Shown one piece after another: positions 52,566 through 62,109 of a stretch of 64,000 nt of DNA; positions within the stretch are counted from its first letter, which is position 1; each line of letters starts with the position of its first letter. The stretch spans positions 1,178,001-1,242,000 of the forward strand of contig NZ_AP022570.1 of the NCBI RefSeq assembly GCF_010728325.1, given 5' to 3'. The notes under the pieces are model-generated. The model was not told the DNA's origin. It worked only from the letters and a program-made list of their open reading frames with translations, and did no database searches. Origin of the DNA: Mycolicibacterium poriferae (GTDB lineage Bacteria > Actinomycetota > Actinomycetes > Mycobacteriales > Mycobacteriaceae). The position numbers were made by a program, and so were the translations under genes.

Positions 52566-53315
52566 ATGGCAGATACCGCGACGCTGATCCTGCTCCGTCA
52601 CGGCGAGAGCGAGTGGAACGCGCTGAACCTGTTCACCGGCTGGGTCGACGTCGATCTGACCGACAAGGGGCGCGCCGAGGCGGCCCGTGCCGGAGAGCTG
52701 ATCAAGGCCCTCGACCGGCAGCCCGACGTGCTCTACACCTCGCTGCTGCGCCGCGCGATCACCACCGCCAACATCGCGCTGGACAAGGCCGACCGGCACT
52801 GGATCCCGGTGCACCGTGACTGGCGGCTCAACGAACGGCACTACGGCGCGCTGCAGGGCCTGAACAAGGCCGACACCAAGGCCAAGTACGGCGAGGAACA
52901 GTTCATGGCGTGGCGGCGCAGCTACGACACGCCGCCGCCGCAGATCGAGGCGGGCAGCGAGTTCAGCCAGGACAGCGACCCGCGGTACGCCGACATCGGC
53001 GGTGGCCCGCTGACCGAGTGCCTCAAAGACGTGGTGGACAGGTTCGTCCCGCACTTCACCGAGGTCATCGTCCCCGACCTGCGGGCGGGCAAGACGGTGA
53101 TCATCGCCGCGCACGGCAACTCCCTGCGGGCGCTGGTCAAGCACCTCGACGGGATGTCCGACGAGGACGTGGTCGGGCTCAACATTCCCACCGGCATCCC
53201 GCTGCGCTATGACCTGGACGGGGATCTGAAGCCGACCGTGCCCGGCGGCACCTATCTAGATCCCGAAGCCGCTGCCGCGGGTGCGGCCGCCGTCGCCGCG
53301 CAGGGTGCCAAGTAG
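52566..53315 (+). CDS. gpm1: 2,3-bisphosphoglycerate-dependent phosphoglycerate mutase
   Basis: A 249-residue glycolytic enzyme, exact M. tuberculosis length, interconverting 3- and 2-phosphoglycerate. The phospho-His is in LRHGESEWN (H12), with [29 protein letters not shown] and the second His in [11 protein letters not shown]. Ala-rich C-terminal tail. ATG 52566 follows 25 bp after the YbjN gene. Confidence 0.96.
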   Translation: MADTATLILLRHGESEWNALNLFTGWVDVDLTDKGRAEAARAGELIKALDRQPDVLYTSLLRRAITTANIALDKADRHWIPVHRDWRLNERHYGALQGLNKADTKAKYGEEQFMAWRRSYDTPPPQIEAGSEFSQDSDPRYADIGGGPLTECLKDVVDRFVPHFTEVIVPDLRAGKTVIIAAHGNSLRALVKHLDGMSDEDVVGLNIPTGIPLRYDLDGDLKPTVPGGTYLDPEAAAAGAAAVAAQGAK

Positions 53316-53327
53316 CGACGCGCACCC

Positions 53328-53349
53328 GTTCGGCGAACGGTGGGTGAAC
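53328..53349 (-). promoter_or_regulatory. PHO-box-like direct repeat before senX3, candidate RegX3 site
   Basis: On the minus strand, two adjacent 11-bp units GTTCACCCACC and GTTCGCCGAAC occupy 53339-53349 and 53328-53338. A further GTTCACC stands on the plus strand at 53427-53433. Actinobacterial PhoP/RegX3 regulators bind direct repeats of this kind, so autoregulation of senX3-regX3 is likely. Confidence 0.45.
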
Positions 53350-53452
53350 ACTGGACAACGCCGGCCGAAACATCCGTCTTTGCATCTGTGACTTGTCCCG
53401 AATTGGCCGCACGCTGCTGGGATGACGTTCACCGAGTTTGTACGCTTTTCGC

Positions 53453-54673
53453 GTGAGCGTCGTATCGGCGCTGCTGTTGGCAGCGATCGTGGCACTGCTC
53501 GCGTTGTCGATCGGTGTGTCGGTTGGGGCGTGGGTGGGACCCCGCCTTCGCGATCAGCGGCAGAGGCGGTTCGCCGAGGAGTCCGGCATCACGGTGTCGC
53601 AGATGCTCGTGCACGTGGTGGCTCAGTCCCCGGTCGGGATCGTGGTCGTCGACACCTACCGTGACGTCGTCTACACCAACGAACGCGCGACCGAACTCGG
53701 TCTGGTGCGCGAACGATTGCTGCACGACCGCGCGTGGGCGGCCGCCCAGCGCACCCTGGCCACCGGTGAGGACAGCGAGTTCTCGATCTCGGCGGGCCGA
53801 CGCAGCAGCCGCCACGCCCGCTCGGGCCTCTCGGTGCGCGGCCATGTCCGCCTGCTGACCGAGGAAGACCGGCGCTTCGCCGTCGTCTACGTCGACGACC
53901 AGTCCGAGCACGCGCGGATGGAGGCGACCCGTAGGGACTTCGTCGCCAACGTAAGCCACGAGCTGAAGACCCCGGTCGGGGCGATGGGGGTACTCGCCGA
54001 GGCGATCCTGGCCTCGGCCGACGACGAGGACACGGTGCGCCACTTCGCCGAGAAGATGGTGACCGAGTCCACCCGCCTGGCCAACATGGTCGGCGAACTC
54101 ATCGAACTGTCCCGCCTGCAGGGCGCCGAACGGCTGCCTGACATGGAGGCGGTCGACGTGGACACCGTCGTCGCCGAGGCACTGTCGCGGTACAAGGTGG
54201 CCGCCGACAACGCCGACATCTCGATCACCACCGACGCGCCGACCGGATTCCGCGTGCTGGGCGACCAGACACTGCTGGTGACCGCGATCGCGAACCTGGT
54301 GTCGAACGCGATCGCCTACTCGCCGCAGGGGTCGTCGGTGTCGATCAGCCGGCGTCGGCGCGGCGACAACATCGAGATCGCGGTCACCGACCGCGGTATC
54401 GGCATCGCGCCCGCGGATCAGGAGCGGGTGTTCGAACGGTTCTTCCGCGTCGACAAGGCGCGTTCCCGGGCCACCGGTGGCACCGGCCTGGGACTGGCGA
54501 TCGTCAAGCACGTCGCCGCCAATCACAACGGCTCGATCCGGCTGTGGAGTCAGCCGGGAACGGGGTCGACGTTCACGTTGTCGATCCCGGCCTACCTGCG
54601 CCACGCAGATCCCGCTGACGATGACGCCGAGATTCACGACATCCCGGACATGGACAACGAACGAGAGGACTAG
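53453..54673 (+). CDS. senX3: Phosphate-sensing histidine kinase SenX3
   Basis: A 406-residue sensor kinase that, with RegX3, responds to phosphate limitation. Two N-terminal membrane helices (5-32) with a very short loop, a PAS-like region (46-155), the dimerisation box with H169 in [11 protein letters not shown], and an ATPase domain ([44 protein letters not shown]). GTG 53453 aligns with M. tuberculosis SenX3; a TACGCT -10 just upstream suggests a leaderless mRNA. It lies 7 bp from regX3. Confidence 0.96.
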   Translation: MSVVSALLLAAIVALLALSIGVSVGAWVGPRLRDQRQRRFAEESGITVSQMLVHVVAQSPVGIVVVDTYRDVVYTNERATELGLVRERLLHDRAWAAAQRTLATGEDSEFSISAGRRSSRHARSGLSVRGHVRLLTEEDRRFAVVYVDDQSEHARMEATRRDFVANVSHELKTPVGAMGVLAEAILASADDEDTVRHFAEKMVTESTRLANMVGELIELSRLQGAERLPDMEAVDVDTVVAEALSRYKVAADNADISITTDAPTGFRVLGDQTLLVTAIANLVSNAIAYSPQGSSVSISRRRRGDNIEIAVTDRGIGIAPADQERVFERFFRVDKARSRATGGTGLGLAIVKHVAANHNGSIRLWSQPGTGSTFTLSIPAYLRHADPADDDAEIHDIPDMDNERED

Positions 54674-54680
54674 AACGACG

Positions 54681-55367
54681 ATGACCAGCGTGCTGATCGT
54701 GGAGGACGAGGAGTCCTTGGCTGATCCCCTGGCGTTTCTCCTCCGCAAAGAGGGCTTCGAGGCGACCGTGGTGACCGACGGGCCCGCCGCGTTGGCCGAG
54801 TTCGACCGCACCGGCGCCGACATCGTGCTGCTCGACCTGATGCTGCCGGGCATGAGCGGCACCGATGTCTGCAAACAGCTGCGGTCGCGCTCCAGTGTGC
54901 CGGTCATCATGGTGACCGCCCGCGACAGCGAGATCGACAAGGTGGTCGGGCTCGAGCTCGGGGCCGACGACTACGTCACCAAGCCCTACTCCGCGCGGGA
55001 GCTGATCGCCCGCATCCGGGCGGTGCTGCGGCGCGGCGCCGACGCCGACGACACCGGCATCGGTGACGGTGTGTTGGAGGCCGGCCCGGTCCGCATGGAC
55101 GTCGAACGGCATGTCGTGAGCGTGAACGGCAGCCCGGTGACGTTGCCGCTCAAGGAGTTCGACCTGCTGGAGTACCTGATGCGCAACAGTGGCCGGGTGC
55201 TCACCCGCGGTCAGTTGATCGACCGGGTGTGGGGCGCGGACTACGTCGGAGACACCAAGACCCTCGACGTCCACGTCAAGCGCCTGCGCAGCAAGATCGA
55301 GGCCGACCCGGCCAATCCGGTGCACCTGGTGACCGTGCGCGGGTTGGGTTACAAACTCGAAGGCTGA
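54681..55367 (+). CDS. regX3: Response regulator RegX3
   Basis: A 228-residue OmpR/PhoB-type regulator. Receiver with D9, phospho-acceptor D52 in LLDLMLPG, T in VTARD and K in TKPYSARE; winged-helix domain from about 130 (LPLKEFDLLEYLMRNSGRVLTRGQLIDRVWG, VHVKRLRSKIE). It activates pst and phosphatase genes under phosphate shortage. The M. tuberculosis MIRU repeat between senX3 and regX3 is missing here; the gap is only 7 bp. Confidence 0.97.
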   Translation: MTSVLIVEDEESLADPLAFLLRKEGFEATVVTDGPAALAEFDRTGADIVLLDLMLPGMSGTDVCKQLRSRSSVPVIMVTARDSEIDKVVGLELGADDYVTKPYSARELIARIRAVLRRGADADDTGIGDGVLEAGPVRMDVERHVVSVNGSPVTLPLKEFDLLEYLMRNSGRVLTRGQLIDRVWGADYVGDTKTLDVHVKRLRSKIEADPANPVHLVTVRGLGYKLEG

Positions 55368-55394
55368 TCCGGGTGGGTGACGCCCGGCGCGTCG

Positions 55395-55688
55395 TCAGCC
55401 GGTGACGCCGCCCATGATCTCGGCCACCTCGACGGTGTTGACGCCGGCTTCGACCGACGGGTCGGCCTCGGCGAGGGCCAGCGCCTCGGCCCGGTCGGCG
55501 CAGCGCAGCACGCCCAGACCCCAGACCCCTTCCGGATCGGCCACCGGGCCGTAGACCACGACGTGGCCGCCGTTGCGCAGCTGCTCCCAGTACGTGCCGT
55601 GCAGATCCATCGTGTGCTGTTCGTCGTCGGTCAGGGTCTGCGCGAAATCAGCCCGCGGCGGGATCAGCCGGACGAGGAAGAGGTTCAC
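55395..55688 (-). CDS. YCII-related protein
   Basis: A 97-residue YciI-like protein ([60 protein letters not shown]), a ferredoxin-like fold with a possible active His/Asp. GTG 55688 overlaps the upstream gene stop (GTGA). Function unknown. Confidence 0.75.
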   Translation of the reverse strand: MNLFLVRLIPPRADFAQTLTDDEQHTMDLHGTYWEQLRNGGHVVVYGPVADPEGVWGLGVLRCADRAEALALAEADPSVEAGVNTVEVAEIMGGVTG

Positions 55689-56431
55689 TCCGCGGCCCGG
55701 GTGGCCGGGTGTACGGCGATCAGCCCGAGACTGCTGCGCCGCTTGCACATCGCCGCGAGCTCGGCGTAGGCCTTCTCGCCGAGCAACTCGGTCAGCTCCG
55801 GCGCGTAGGACTGCCACACCGGCTTCTTGCCGACGTGCGCCGCCGGGTCACCGGTGCAGTACCAGTGCAGGTCGTGTCCGCCTTCGCCCCAGCCGCGCCG
55901 GTCGTACTCGGTGATGGTGGATTTCAGGATCTCCGAGCCGTCGGGGCGGGTCACCCATTCCTGCGTGCGTCGGATGGGCAGCTGCCAGCAGACCTCGGGT
56001 TTGAGGGTCAGCGGTTCCACCCCGATCTTGAGCGCCTTGGTGTGCAGTGCGCACCCGATGCCACCCGGCCAGCCGGGACGGTTCAGGAATATGCAGGCGC
56101 CCTTGTACTTTCGGGTGCGCCAGTTGGGCTTGTCGTCGTATTCGTCCATCTCGAGGTAGCCTTTTTTGCCCAGGCCCTTGTCCCGGAACTGCCAGTCCTC
56201 GTCGGTGAGCAATTTCACCGCGTCGTCGAGTTGGGCGCGGTCGTCGTCGTCGGACAGGAACGCCCCGTGGGAACAGCAGCCGTCGTCGGGGCGGCCTTCG
56301 ACGGTGCCCTGGCAGGCCGGGGTCCCGAACACGCACGTCCACCGCGACAACAGCCACGTCATGTCGGCGGCGATCAGATGTTCGGGATTGTCGGGGTCGT
56401 AGAACTCCACCCATTCGCGGGCGAAATCCAT
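55685..56431 (-). CDS. Cysteine-rich conserved protein (Rv0495c type)
   Basis: A 248-residue protein with several conserved cysteines: [52 protein letters not shown]. The pattern suggests a metal or iron-sulphur site, as in DUF3109/YkgJ-like proteins. ATG 56431 has AGAGAGG 6 bp before it; an upstream ATG at 56482 is less likely. Divergent from the exopolyphosphatase gene, which starts 63 bp away. Function unproven. Confidence 0.75.
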   Translation of the reverse strand: MDFAREWVEFYDPDNPEHLIAADMTWLLSRWTCVFGTPACQGTVEGRPDDGCCSHGAFLSDDDDRAQLDDAVKLLTDEDWQFRDKGLGKKGYLEMDEYDDKPNWRTRKYKGACIFLNRPGWPGGIGCALHTKALKIGVEPLTLKPEVCWQLPIRRTQEWVTRPDGSEILKSTITEYDRRGWGEGGHDLHWYCTGDPAAHVGKKPVWQSYAPELTELLGEKAYAELAAMCKRRSSLGLIAVHPATRAAE

Positions 56432-56494
56432 TTCGACCTCTCTGCGAGGTGAACCGGTCACGATTTCCCACGGTAGACCCATTAGGTTGGACCA

Positions 56495-57520
56495 GTGCGA
56501 TTAGGCGTGCTCGACGTGGGCAGCAATACCGTTCATCTGCTGGTGGTCGATGCCCGCCGGGGCGGGCACCCGACCCCGATGAGCTCCACCAAGGCCTCGC
56601 TGCGGCTCGCCGAGGCGATCGACCAGTCCGGCAAATTGACCCGTCGCGGTGCCGACAGGCTGATCGGCACGATCGACGAATTCGCCAAGATTGCAACCAG
56701 TTCGGGGTGCGCCGAGCTGATGGCATTCGCGACGTCGGCGGTGCGCGACGCGAAGAACTCCGAAGACGTGCTCGCCCGCGTCAAGGGCGAGACCGGGGTG
56801 ACGCTGCAGGTGCTCAGCGGCGTCGACGAATCGCGATTGACGTTCCTGGCGGTGCGCCGCTGGTACGGCTGGAGCGCCGGGCGCATCATCAACATCGACA
56901 TCGGCGGTGGATCGCTGGAGCTGTCCAGCGGTGTCGACGAGGAACCCGACGTCGCGCTGTCGCTGCCGCTGGGCGCAGGGCGGCTGACCCGGGAGTGGCT
57001 GCCTGACGATCCGCCGGGCCGCCGGCGGGTCAACATGCTGCGCGACTGGTTGGCCAAGGAGCTGTCCGAGCCCGCCGCCGAGATCGCCGAGGCCGGCGGG
57101 CCCGACCTGGCGGTGGCCACCTCGAAAACGTTCCGGTCGCTGGCCCGGCTCACCGGGGCGGCACCGTCGGGGGCTGGGCCGCGGGTGAAGCGGACGCTGA
57201 CCGCGGCGGGGCTGCGGCAGCTGATCGCATTCATCTCTAGGATGACCGCGTCGGACCGTGCCGAGCTGGAGGGAGTGAGCGCCGACCGGGCGCCGCAGAT
57301 CGTCGCCGGGGCGCTGGTCGCCGAGGCGTCGATGAAGGCGCTAGGTATCGAAAGTGTTGACATCTGTCCATGGGCGTTGCGGGAGGGTCTGATTCTGCGG
57401 AAACTCGACAGCGAAGCCGACGGCACTGCACTCGTCGGTGGGGCCGACCCAGCTCGCGGTAACGGTGGTGCAGGTAAATCCACCTCACGGCAGATGTCGG
57501 TACGCAATGCTGGACGGTAA
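56495..57520 (+). CDS. ppx1: Exopolyphosphatase / Ppx-GppA family (Rv0496 type)
   Basis: A 341-residue member of the sugar-kinase/HSP70 fold. Phosphate 1 loop [15 protein letters not shown] (4-18), phosphate 2 loop [12 protein letters not shown], and the catalytic Glu region [16 protein letters not shown]. It removes terminal phosphates of polyphosphate or acts on pppGpp; the M. tuberculosis homologue is reported to work on short polyphosphate. No C-terminal HD domain. GTG start, divergent from the Cys-rich gene. Links with PPK2 and RegX3 in this window to phosphate use. Confidence 0.9.
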   Translation: MRLGVLDVGSNTVHLLVVDARRGGHPTPMSSTKASLRLAEAIDQSGKLTRRGADRLIGTIDEFAKIATSSGCAELMAFATSAVRDAKNSEDVLARVKGETGVTLQVLSGVDESRLTFLAVRRWYGWSAGRIINIDIGGGSLELSSGVDEEPDVALSLPLGAGRLTREWLPDDPPGRRRVNMLRDWLAKELSEPAAEIAEAGGPDLAVATSKTFRSLARLTGAAPSGAGPRVKRTLTAAGLRQLIAFISRMTASDRAELEGVSADRAPQIVAGALVAEASMKALGIESVDICPWALREGLILRKLDSEADGTALVGGADPARGNGGAGKSTSRQMSVRNAGR

Positions 57521-57547
57521 GCAGCGAGGCTCAAAGGCAAACAGGCG

Positions 57548-58810
57548 ATGACTGGACCAGATGACCACAGCAGTACCCGGCCGATCTCGGTGGCCGAGCT
57601 GCTGGCCAAGAACGGCACGATCGGCGCTCCGCCGGTCGGCGGCAGGCGCCGCCGTCGGCGGGGTAATGCCGACGCCGTCACCGTCGCCGAACTGACCGGC
57701 GAGATCCCGATCATCCGGCCCGACGAGCCGGAACCGTCCCCGGCGCCGGTCGACGAGGCGCCTGCCGCCGAGACCGACACCGCGGCCGCTGCGGACTCTG
57801 AGACCGCGCCGTCGACCAACGGCGAGGTCGACACCGCCGAACCGGAGGTCGAGGCCGTACCCGACGCCGAGCCGCACGCTCAGGTCGAGGCGGAACCCGA
57901 GGTCGAGCAGGAACTCGACGTCGAGGCGGAACCCGAGGCCGAGTCGGAATCCGAAGTCGAGCCCGAGCCCGAGGCCGTCCCTGATTCCGGCGTCGAGCCG
58001 TCCACCGGTGAAGGCGCCGACTCCGGTGTCGACCTCGAAGACGACTCCGAAGACGACTACGCCGATGCGGTCGCCGAGTACAGCGCGCGCCTCGAGGACC
58101 GAGACGCCGAGCCCGCCGAGACACCCGCGCCGCGGCGATTCGGCTTTGGGCGACTCAAGCGGGCCCCGGCGCCCGACGTCGATGCCGAGCAGATGAGCCC
58201 GGACCCACTCGACGACACCGCAGCCGAGGTGGACGCCGACACCCTGCTCGAGGGGGCCGACGAAGCCGAAGCCGCCGAGGTCGACGACCTGGACAGCGCG
58301 GCCGCCGAAGCCGACGTCGACGCCGACCGCGAGGCCGATGTCGAGGCCGACGGTGCCGACCGCGACGACACCGCCGACGCCGACGATTCGGGGTTGCCCT
58401 CGTACCTGCGCTCCTCGTCCGAGCCGTTGTTCGGCGGCCAGACCGTCGCCGACGACCTGGCCCGGCGTGCCGGCTCGTCCCGCGACGACGACGTGGACGG
58501 TGACGGCGTGGACGTGCTCGAGGAGGACCCGACCCGGGCCCGGCCGATGTCCTCGGTCGCCCACGGGGCCTGGATCGTCGGGCAGAGTGTGCTCGCGGTG
58601 GTCTTCGGCGCGGGCCTGTTCGTCGCGTTCGACCAGCTGTGGAAGTGGAACAACATCGTCGCACTGGTGCTGTCGGTGCTCGTGATCCTCGGACTGGTGG
58701 TCGGCGTGCGGGTGGTGCGCAAGACCGAGGACATCGGCAGCACGCTGATCGCGGTGGCGGTGGGGGCGTTGGTGACCCTCGGCCCGCTCGCGCTGCTGCA
58801 ATCGGGCTGA
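57548..58810 (+). CDS. Acidic disordered membrane protein (Rv0497 type)
   Basis: A 420-residue protein. The first 320 residues are disordered and extremely acidic (runs of EPE, EVE, DAD), after a basic patch [10 protein letters not shown]. Three C-terminal helices (WIVGQSVLAVVFGAGLFVAF, NIVALVLSVLVILGLVVGV, TLIAVAVGALVTLGPLALL) anchor it. M. tuberculosis Rv0497 is about 110 residues shorter, mostly in the acidic region. A scaffolding role at the membrane is possible. Function unknown. Confidence 0.8.
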   Translation: MTGPDDHSSTRPISVAELLAKNGTIGAPPVGGRRRRRRGNADAVTVAELTGEIPIIRPDEPEPSPAPVDEAPAAETDTAAAADSETAPSTNGEVDTAEPEVEAVPDAEPHAQVEAEPEVEQELDVEAEPEAESESEVEPEPEAVPDSGVEPSTGEGADSGVDLEDDSEDDYADAVAEYSARLEDRDAEPAETPAPRRFGFGRLKRAPAPDVDAEQMSPDPLDDTAAEVDADTLLEGADEAEAAEVDDLDSAAAEADVDADREADVEADGADRDDTADADDSGLPSYLRSSSEPLFGGQTVADDLARRAGSSRDDDVDGDGVDVLEEDPTRARPMSSVAHGAWIVGQSVLAVVFGAGLFVAFDQLWKWNNIVALVLSVLVILGLVVGVRVVRKTEDIGSTLIAVAVGALVTLGPLALLQSG

Positions 58811-58824
58811 CGGCCCGCCACATC

Positions 58825-59670
58825 GTGCGCCCCGCCATCAAGGTCGGTCTGTCGACGGCCTCGGTCTATCCATTGAAGACCGAGGCCGCCTTCGAGTACG
58901 CCGCCAAACTGGGCTACGACGGGGTCGAGCTGATGGTGTGGGCCGAATCGGTCAGTCAGGACATCGACGCGGTGGCGGCGATGTCGGAGCGGTATCAGGT
59001 GCCGGTGCTGTCCGTGCACGCGCCCTGCCTGCTGATCTCCCAGCGGGTGTGGGGCGCCAACCCGATCACGAAGCTGGAACGCAGCGTGCGTGCCGCCGAG
59101 CAGCTCGGCGCCCAGACCGTGGTGGTGCATCCCCCGTTCCGCTGGCAGCGCCGCTACGCCGAGGGCTTTGCCGACCAGGTCGCCGAGCTCGAGGACGGCA
59201 GCGACGTGATGGTTGCGGTGGAGAACATGTTCCCGTTCCGGGCGGACCGCTTCTTCGGGTCCGGTCAGACCTCGATCGAGCGGATGCGCAAGCGCGGTGG
59301 CCTGCCCGGCCCCGGCATCTCGGCGTTCGCGCCGTCCTACGACCCGCTCGACGGCGGCCACGCGCACTACACGCTGGACCTGTCGCACACCGCGACGGCC
59401 GGCACCGACGCGCTGGACATGGCCGCCCGGATGGGGGACGGGCTGGTGCACCTTCATCTGTGTGACGGCAGCGGGGCGTCGACCGACGAGCACCTGGTAC
59501 CCGGGCGCGGTACCCAACCGACGGTCGAGGTGTGCGAGATGCTGGCCGCGGGCGATTTCGCCGGCCATGTCATCCTCGAGGTGACGACGTCGGGCGCGCG
59601 CACCGCGGCCGAACGCGAATCCCTGCTCATCGAGTCGCTGCAGTTCGCCCGCGCGCATCTGCTGCGCTGA
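58825..59670 (+). CDS. Sugar phosphate isomerase/epimerase (xylose isomerase-like TIM barrel, Rv0498 type)
   Basis: A 281-residue protein with the TIM-barrel isomerase pattern: KVGLSTASVYPLKTEAAFEYAAKLGYDGVEL at the start, VLSVHAPC, TVVVHPPF, VAVENMFP and TLDLSHTAT, metal-binding Glu/Asp/His positions of the AP-endonuclease-2 superfamily. GTG 58825 is chosen to match the known 280-residue family member. It starts 14 bp after the previous stop. Substrate unknown. Confidence 0.83.
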   Translation: MRPAIKVGLSTASVYPLKTEAAFEYAAKLGYDGVELMVWAESVSQDIDAVAAMSERYQVPVLSVHAPCLLISQRVWGANPITKLERSVRAAEQLGAQTVVVHPPFRWQRRYAEGFADQVAELEDGSDVMVAVENMFPFRADRFFGSGQTSIERMRKRGGLPGPGISAFAPSYDPLDGGHAHYTLDLSHTATAGTDALDMAARMGDGLVHLHLCDGSGASTDEHLVPGRGTQPTVEVCEMLAAGDFAGHVILEVTTSGARTAAERESLLIESLQFARAHLLR

Positions 59671-59686
59671 CACCGAGGACGGCACA

Positions 59687-60511
59687 TTGACGAGCTCGAC
59701 CCTGTTCACCGACGCCATGGCGCTGACTTCGGCGGGTGACGGCGCCTATGACGGGGTGCTCAACGAGCACTGGACGATCGGGCCGAAGGTGCACGGCGGG
59801 GCGATGCTGGCGCTGTGTGCCAACGCCGCGCGCACCGAATACGGCGGACAGGCCGACGGAGTCGAACCGATCGCGGTGTCGGGCAACTTCCTGTGGGCGC
59901 CCGACCCGGGCCCGATGCGGGTCACCACCACGGTGCGCAAGCGCGGCCGCCGGATCGGGTTGATCGACGTCGAGCTGACCCAGGACGGCCGCACCGCCGT
60001 CCGTGCGGCGATCACGATGGGGGTGCCCGAGCACCATGTGCCGCCGTTGCTGTCGGACAACCCCGTGGTGCCGTTGATGACCCCGGAGCCGCCGCCGGGC
60101 CTGGAGCCGATCGGGCCGGGTCACCGGATGGCCGACGTCGTGCACCTGGCTCATGGCTGTGACATCCGACCGTCGTTGACGACGTTCGAGAGGCGCTCCG
60201 ACGGAGGTCCACCCCTCATCGAATACTGGGTGAAGCCGAAAGGGACCGCCCCGGACGTGTTGTTCGCACTGCTGTGCGGTGACGTCTCGGCGCCGGTGAC
60301 TTTCGGGGTGAACCGGTTCGGCTGGGCGCCGACGGTGCAGCTGACCGCGTATCTGCGGGCGACGCCGGCCGACGGGTGGCTGCGGGTGCTGTGCACCACC
60401 ACCCAGATCGGTCAGGACTGGTTCGACGAGGACCACATCGTCGTCGACTGCGAGGGCCGCATCATCGTCCAGACCCGCCAACTCGCGCTGGTGCCGGCCG
60501 CGCAGAGCTGA
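59687..60511 (+). CDS. Acyl-CoA thioesterase-like double hot-dog protein (Rv0499 type)
   Basis: A 274-residue protein with the TesB/PaaI-like double hot-dog layout: NEHWTIGPKVHGGAMLALCANAA, VSGNFLWAPDPGPMRVTTTVRKRGRRIGL in the first half and DVSAPVTFGVNRFGWAPTVQLTAYLRA, TTTQIGQDWFDEDHIVVDCEGRIIVQTRQLAL in the second. It should hydrolyse an acyl-CoA. TTG start at 59687. Substrate unknown. Confidence 0.8.
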   Translation: MTSSTLFTDAMALTSAGDGAYDGVLNEHWTIGPKVHGGAMLALCANAARTEYGGQADGVEPIAVSGNFLWAPDPGPMRVTTTVRKRGRRIGLIDVELTQDGRTAVRAAITMGVPEHHVPPLLSDNPVVPLMTPEPPPGLEPIGPGHRMADVVHLAHGCDIRPSLTTFERRSDGGPPLIEYWVKPKGTAPDVLFALLCGDVSAPVTFGVNRFGWAPTVQLTAYLRATPADGWLRVLCTTTQIGQDWFDEDHIVVDCEGRIIVQTRQLALVPAAQS

Positions 60512-60536
60512 GGTCGCGCGTGCGATGCTGTGCGGC

Positions 60537-61409
60537 ATGGCCAGAATCGCGATCATCGGCGGCGGCAGCATCGGTGAGGCGCTGTTGGCGGGGCTCCTGC
60601 GGGCCGGCCGGCAGGTCAAGGACCTGGTGGTCGCCGAGAAGAACTCCACGCGGGCGCAGTACCTGGCCGACAAGTACTCGGTGCGGGTGACGTCGGTCCG
60701 CGACGCGGTGGACACCGCGACGTACGTCGTCGTCGCCGTCAAGCCCGCCGATGTGCAGAACCTGATAGGCGACATCGCCGATACCGCGGCGCAAGCCGAG
60801 TCCGACTCGGCCGAGCAGGTCTTCGTGTCGGTCGCTGCGGGGGTGACCACCGCGTTCTACGAGAACAAGCTGCCTGCCGGGGCGCCGGTGGTGCGGGTGA
60901 TGCCGAACGCCCCGATGCTGGTCGGCGGTGCGGTCAGTGCGCTGGCGCCCGGCCGGTTCGCCACTGCCGAGCACCTCAAGGAGGTGTCCGCGTTGTTCGA
61001 CGCCGTCGGCGGGGTGCTGACCGTCGATGAATCCCAGCTGGATGCGGTGACCGCGGTCTCCGGCTCCGGGCCGGCCTACTTCTTCTTGATGGTCGAGGCG
61101 CTCGTCGACGCCGCCGTGGCCGCCGGGTTGCCGCGATCGGTGGCCACCGACCTGGTGACGCAGACCATGGCCGGTTCGGCGGCGATGCTGCTCGAGCAAC
61201 TGGACCAGACCGAGTCCAACGGCAGCGCACAGATGGGCTCGATGATTGACACCTCTGCGGCGCAGCTGCGCGCTACTGTTACCTCACCGGGCGGCACTAC
61301 CGCCGCTGGGCTGCGGGAACTGGAGCGTGGCGGTTTGCGCTCGGCGGTTGCCAGCGCTGTTGAGGCCGCGAAAAGGCGCTCTGAGCAGCTCGGAATTACA
61401 TCCGAGTAG
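60537..61409 (+). CDS. proC: Pyrroline-5-carboxylate reductase
   Basis: A 290-residue enzyme making proline from pyrroline-5-carboxylate with NAD(P)H. N-terminal fold ARIAIIGGGSIGEALLAGLL, the RVMPNAPMLVGGAVSAL stretch and the C-terminal signature AVSGSGPAYFFLMVEALVDAAVAAGL with LVTQTMAGSAAML and SPGGTTAAGLRELE. ATG 60537 fits the usual start; ATG 60525 is in frame. In M. tuberculosis the same order with the next two tiny genes is found. Confidence 0.95.
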   Translation: MARIAIIGGGSIGEALLAGLLRAGRQVKDLVVAEKNSTRAQYLADKYSVRVTSVRDAVDTATYVVVAVKPADVQNLIGDIADTAAQAESDSAEQVFVSVAAGVTTAFYENKLPAGAPVVRVMPNAPMLVGGAVSALAPGRFATAEHLKEVSALFDAVGGVLTVDESQLDAVTAVSGSGPAYFFLMVEALVDAAVAAGLPRSVATDLVTQTMAGSAAMLLEQLDQTESNGSAQMGSMIDTSAAQLRATVTSPGGTTAAGLRELERGGLRSAVASAVEAAKRRSEQLGITSE

Positions 61410-61548
61410 TTCACGAATTTCGGACTGATTAGCCCACACCCGTCGCAGTAACCCCACCTGCCACGCTATTCTCCCAGTGGTAAGCACGGGTCGGTGCCAG
61501 CAGTGGGGAAGCTGCTGGAACAGCCCGTGCCTGATGGATTGGGTTGCG

Positions 61549-61812
61549 ATGACGTCTATGAACGGGCCATCGGGCCGGGACTCGACCGGCGGAAAGGCGG
61601 CGCGCGACGCCGGCCAGTCCGACGGCCAACAGCCCCGCGCTCAGTTTCTGACCGTCGCCGAGGTGGCGAGCTTGATGCGCGTCAGCAAGATGACGGTGTA
61701 CCGCCTGGTGCACAACGGCGAGTTGCCTGCGGTCCGGGTCGGTCGCTCGTTCCGGGTGCATGCCAAGGCCGTCCACGACATGTTGGAGAGCTCGTACTTC
61801 GACGCCGGCTGA
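61549..61812 (+). CDS. BldC/excisionase-type HTH protein (Rv0500A type)
   Basis: An 87-residue DNA-binding protein: disordered N-terminus, then a MerR-like/excisionase HTH LTVAEVASLMRVSKMTVYRLVHNGELPAVRVGRSFRVHAKAVHDML. The same small gene stands between proC and bS22 in M. tuberculosis. BldC-like proteins bind direct repeats cooperatively; the target here is unknown. ATG 61549 is chosen over upstream in-frame starts because it agrees with that protein. Confidence 0.85.
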   Translation: MTSMNGPSGRDSTGGKAARDAGQSDGQQPRAQFLTVAEVASLMRVSKMTVYRLVHNGELPAVRVGRSFRVHAKAVHDMLESSYFDAG

Positions 61813-61978
61813 ACACCGCCAGCGCCTGGATCCACCGTCTGCCGGTCGGCTCTCGCAGAGTTGCGGCTGACGGTGGATTTCGGCGTGACGATGGTCGTTA
61901 GGTAATGTGGCCTGTCGAGACCGACACCGGTTCGCACGGTGTTCGAGACGTTTTCAACCAACTTAGGTAGCGGAGTTC

Positions 61979-62080
61979 ATGGGTTCTGTCATCAAGAAGC
62001 GGCGCAAGCGCATGTCGAAGAAGAAGCACCGCAAGCTGCTTCGTCGCACGCGGGTGCAGCGCAGAAAACTGGGCAAGTAG
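61979..62080 (+). CDS. Ribosomal protein bS22 (33 residues, Rv0500B type)
   Basis: A tiny gene with product [18 protein letters not shown]... (33 residues, half of them Lys or Arg) ending in KLGK. Structures of mycobacterial ribosomes contain this 33-residue protein, named bS22, near the decoding region of the small subunit; the family is also called AURKAIP1/COX24-like. GTAGCGGAG upstream supplies a ribosome site, and a TAATGT -10-like box lies at 61903-61908. The 166-bp leader is long for such a gene. Too short for usual gene finders. Confidence 0.93.
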
Positions 62081-62109
62081 TCCGTTCGCCCGGCCGTTAG
62101 GCTGACCGA

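Noticed and set aside
54674..54680. MIRU repeat between senX3 and regX3
   Set aside because: The gap is only 7 bp, so the M. tuberculosis element is absent.
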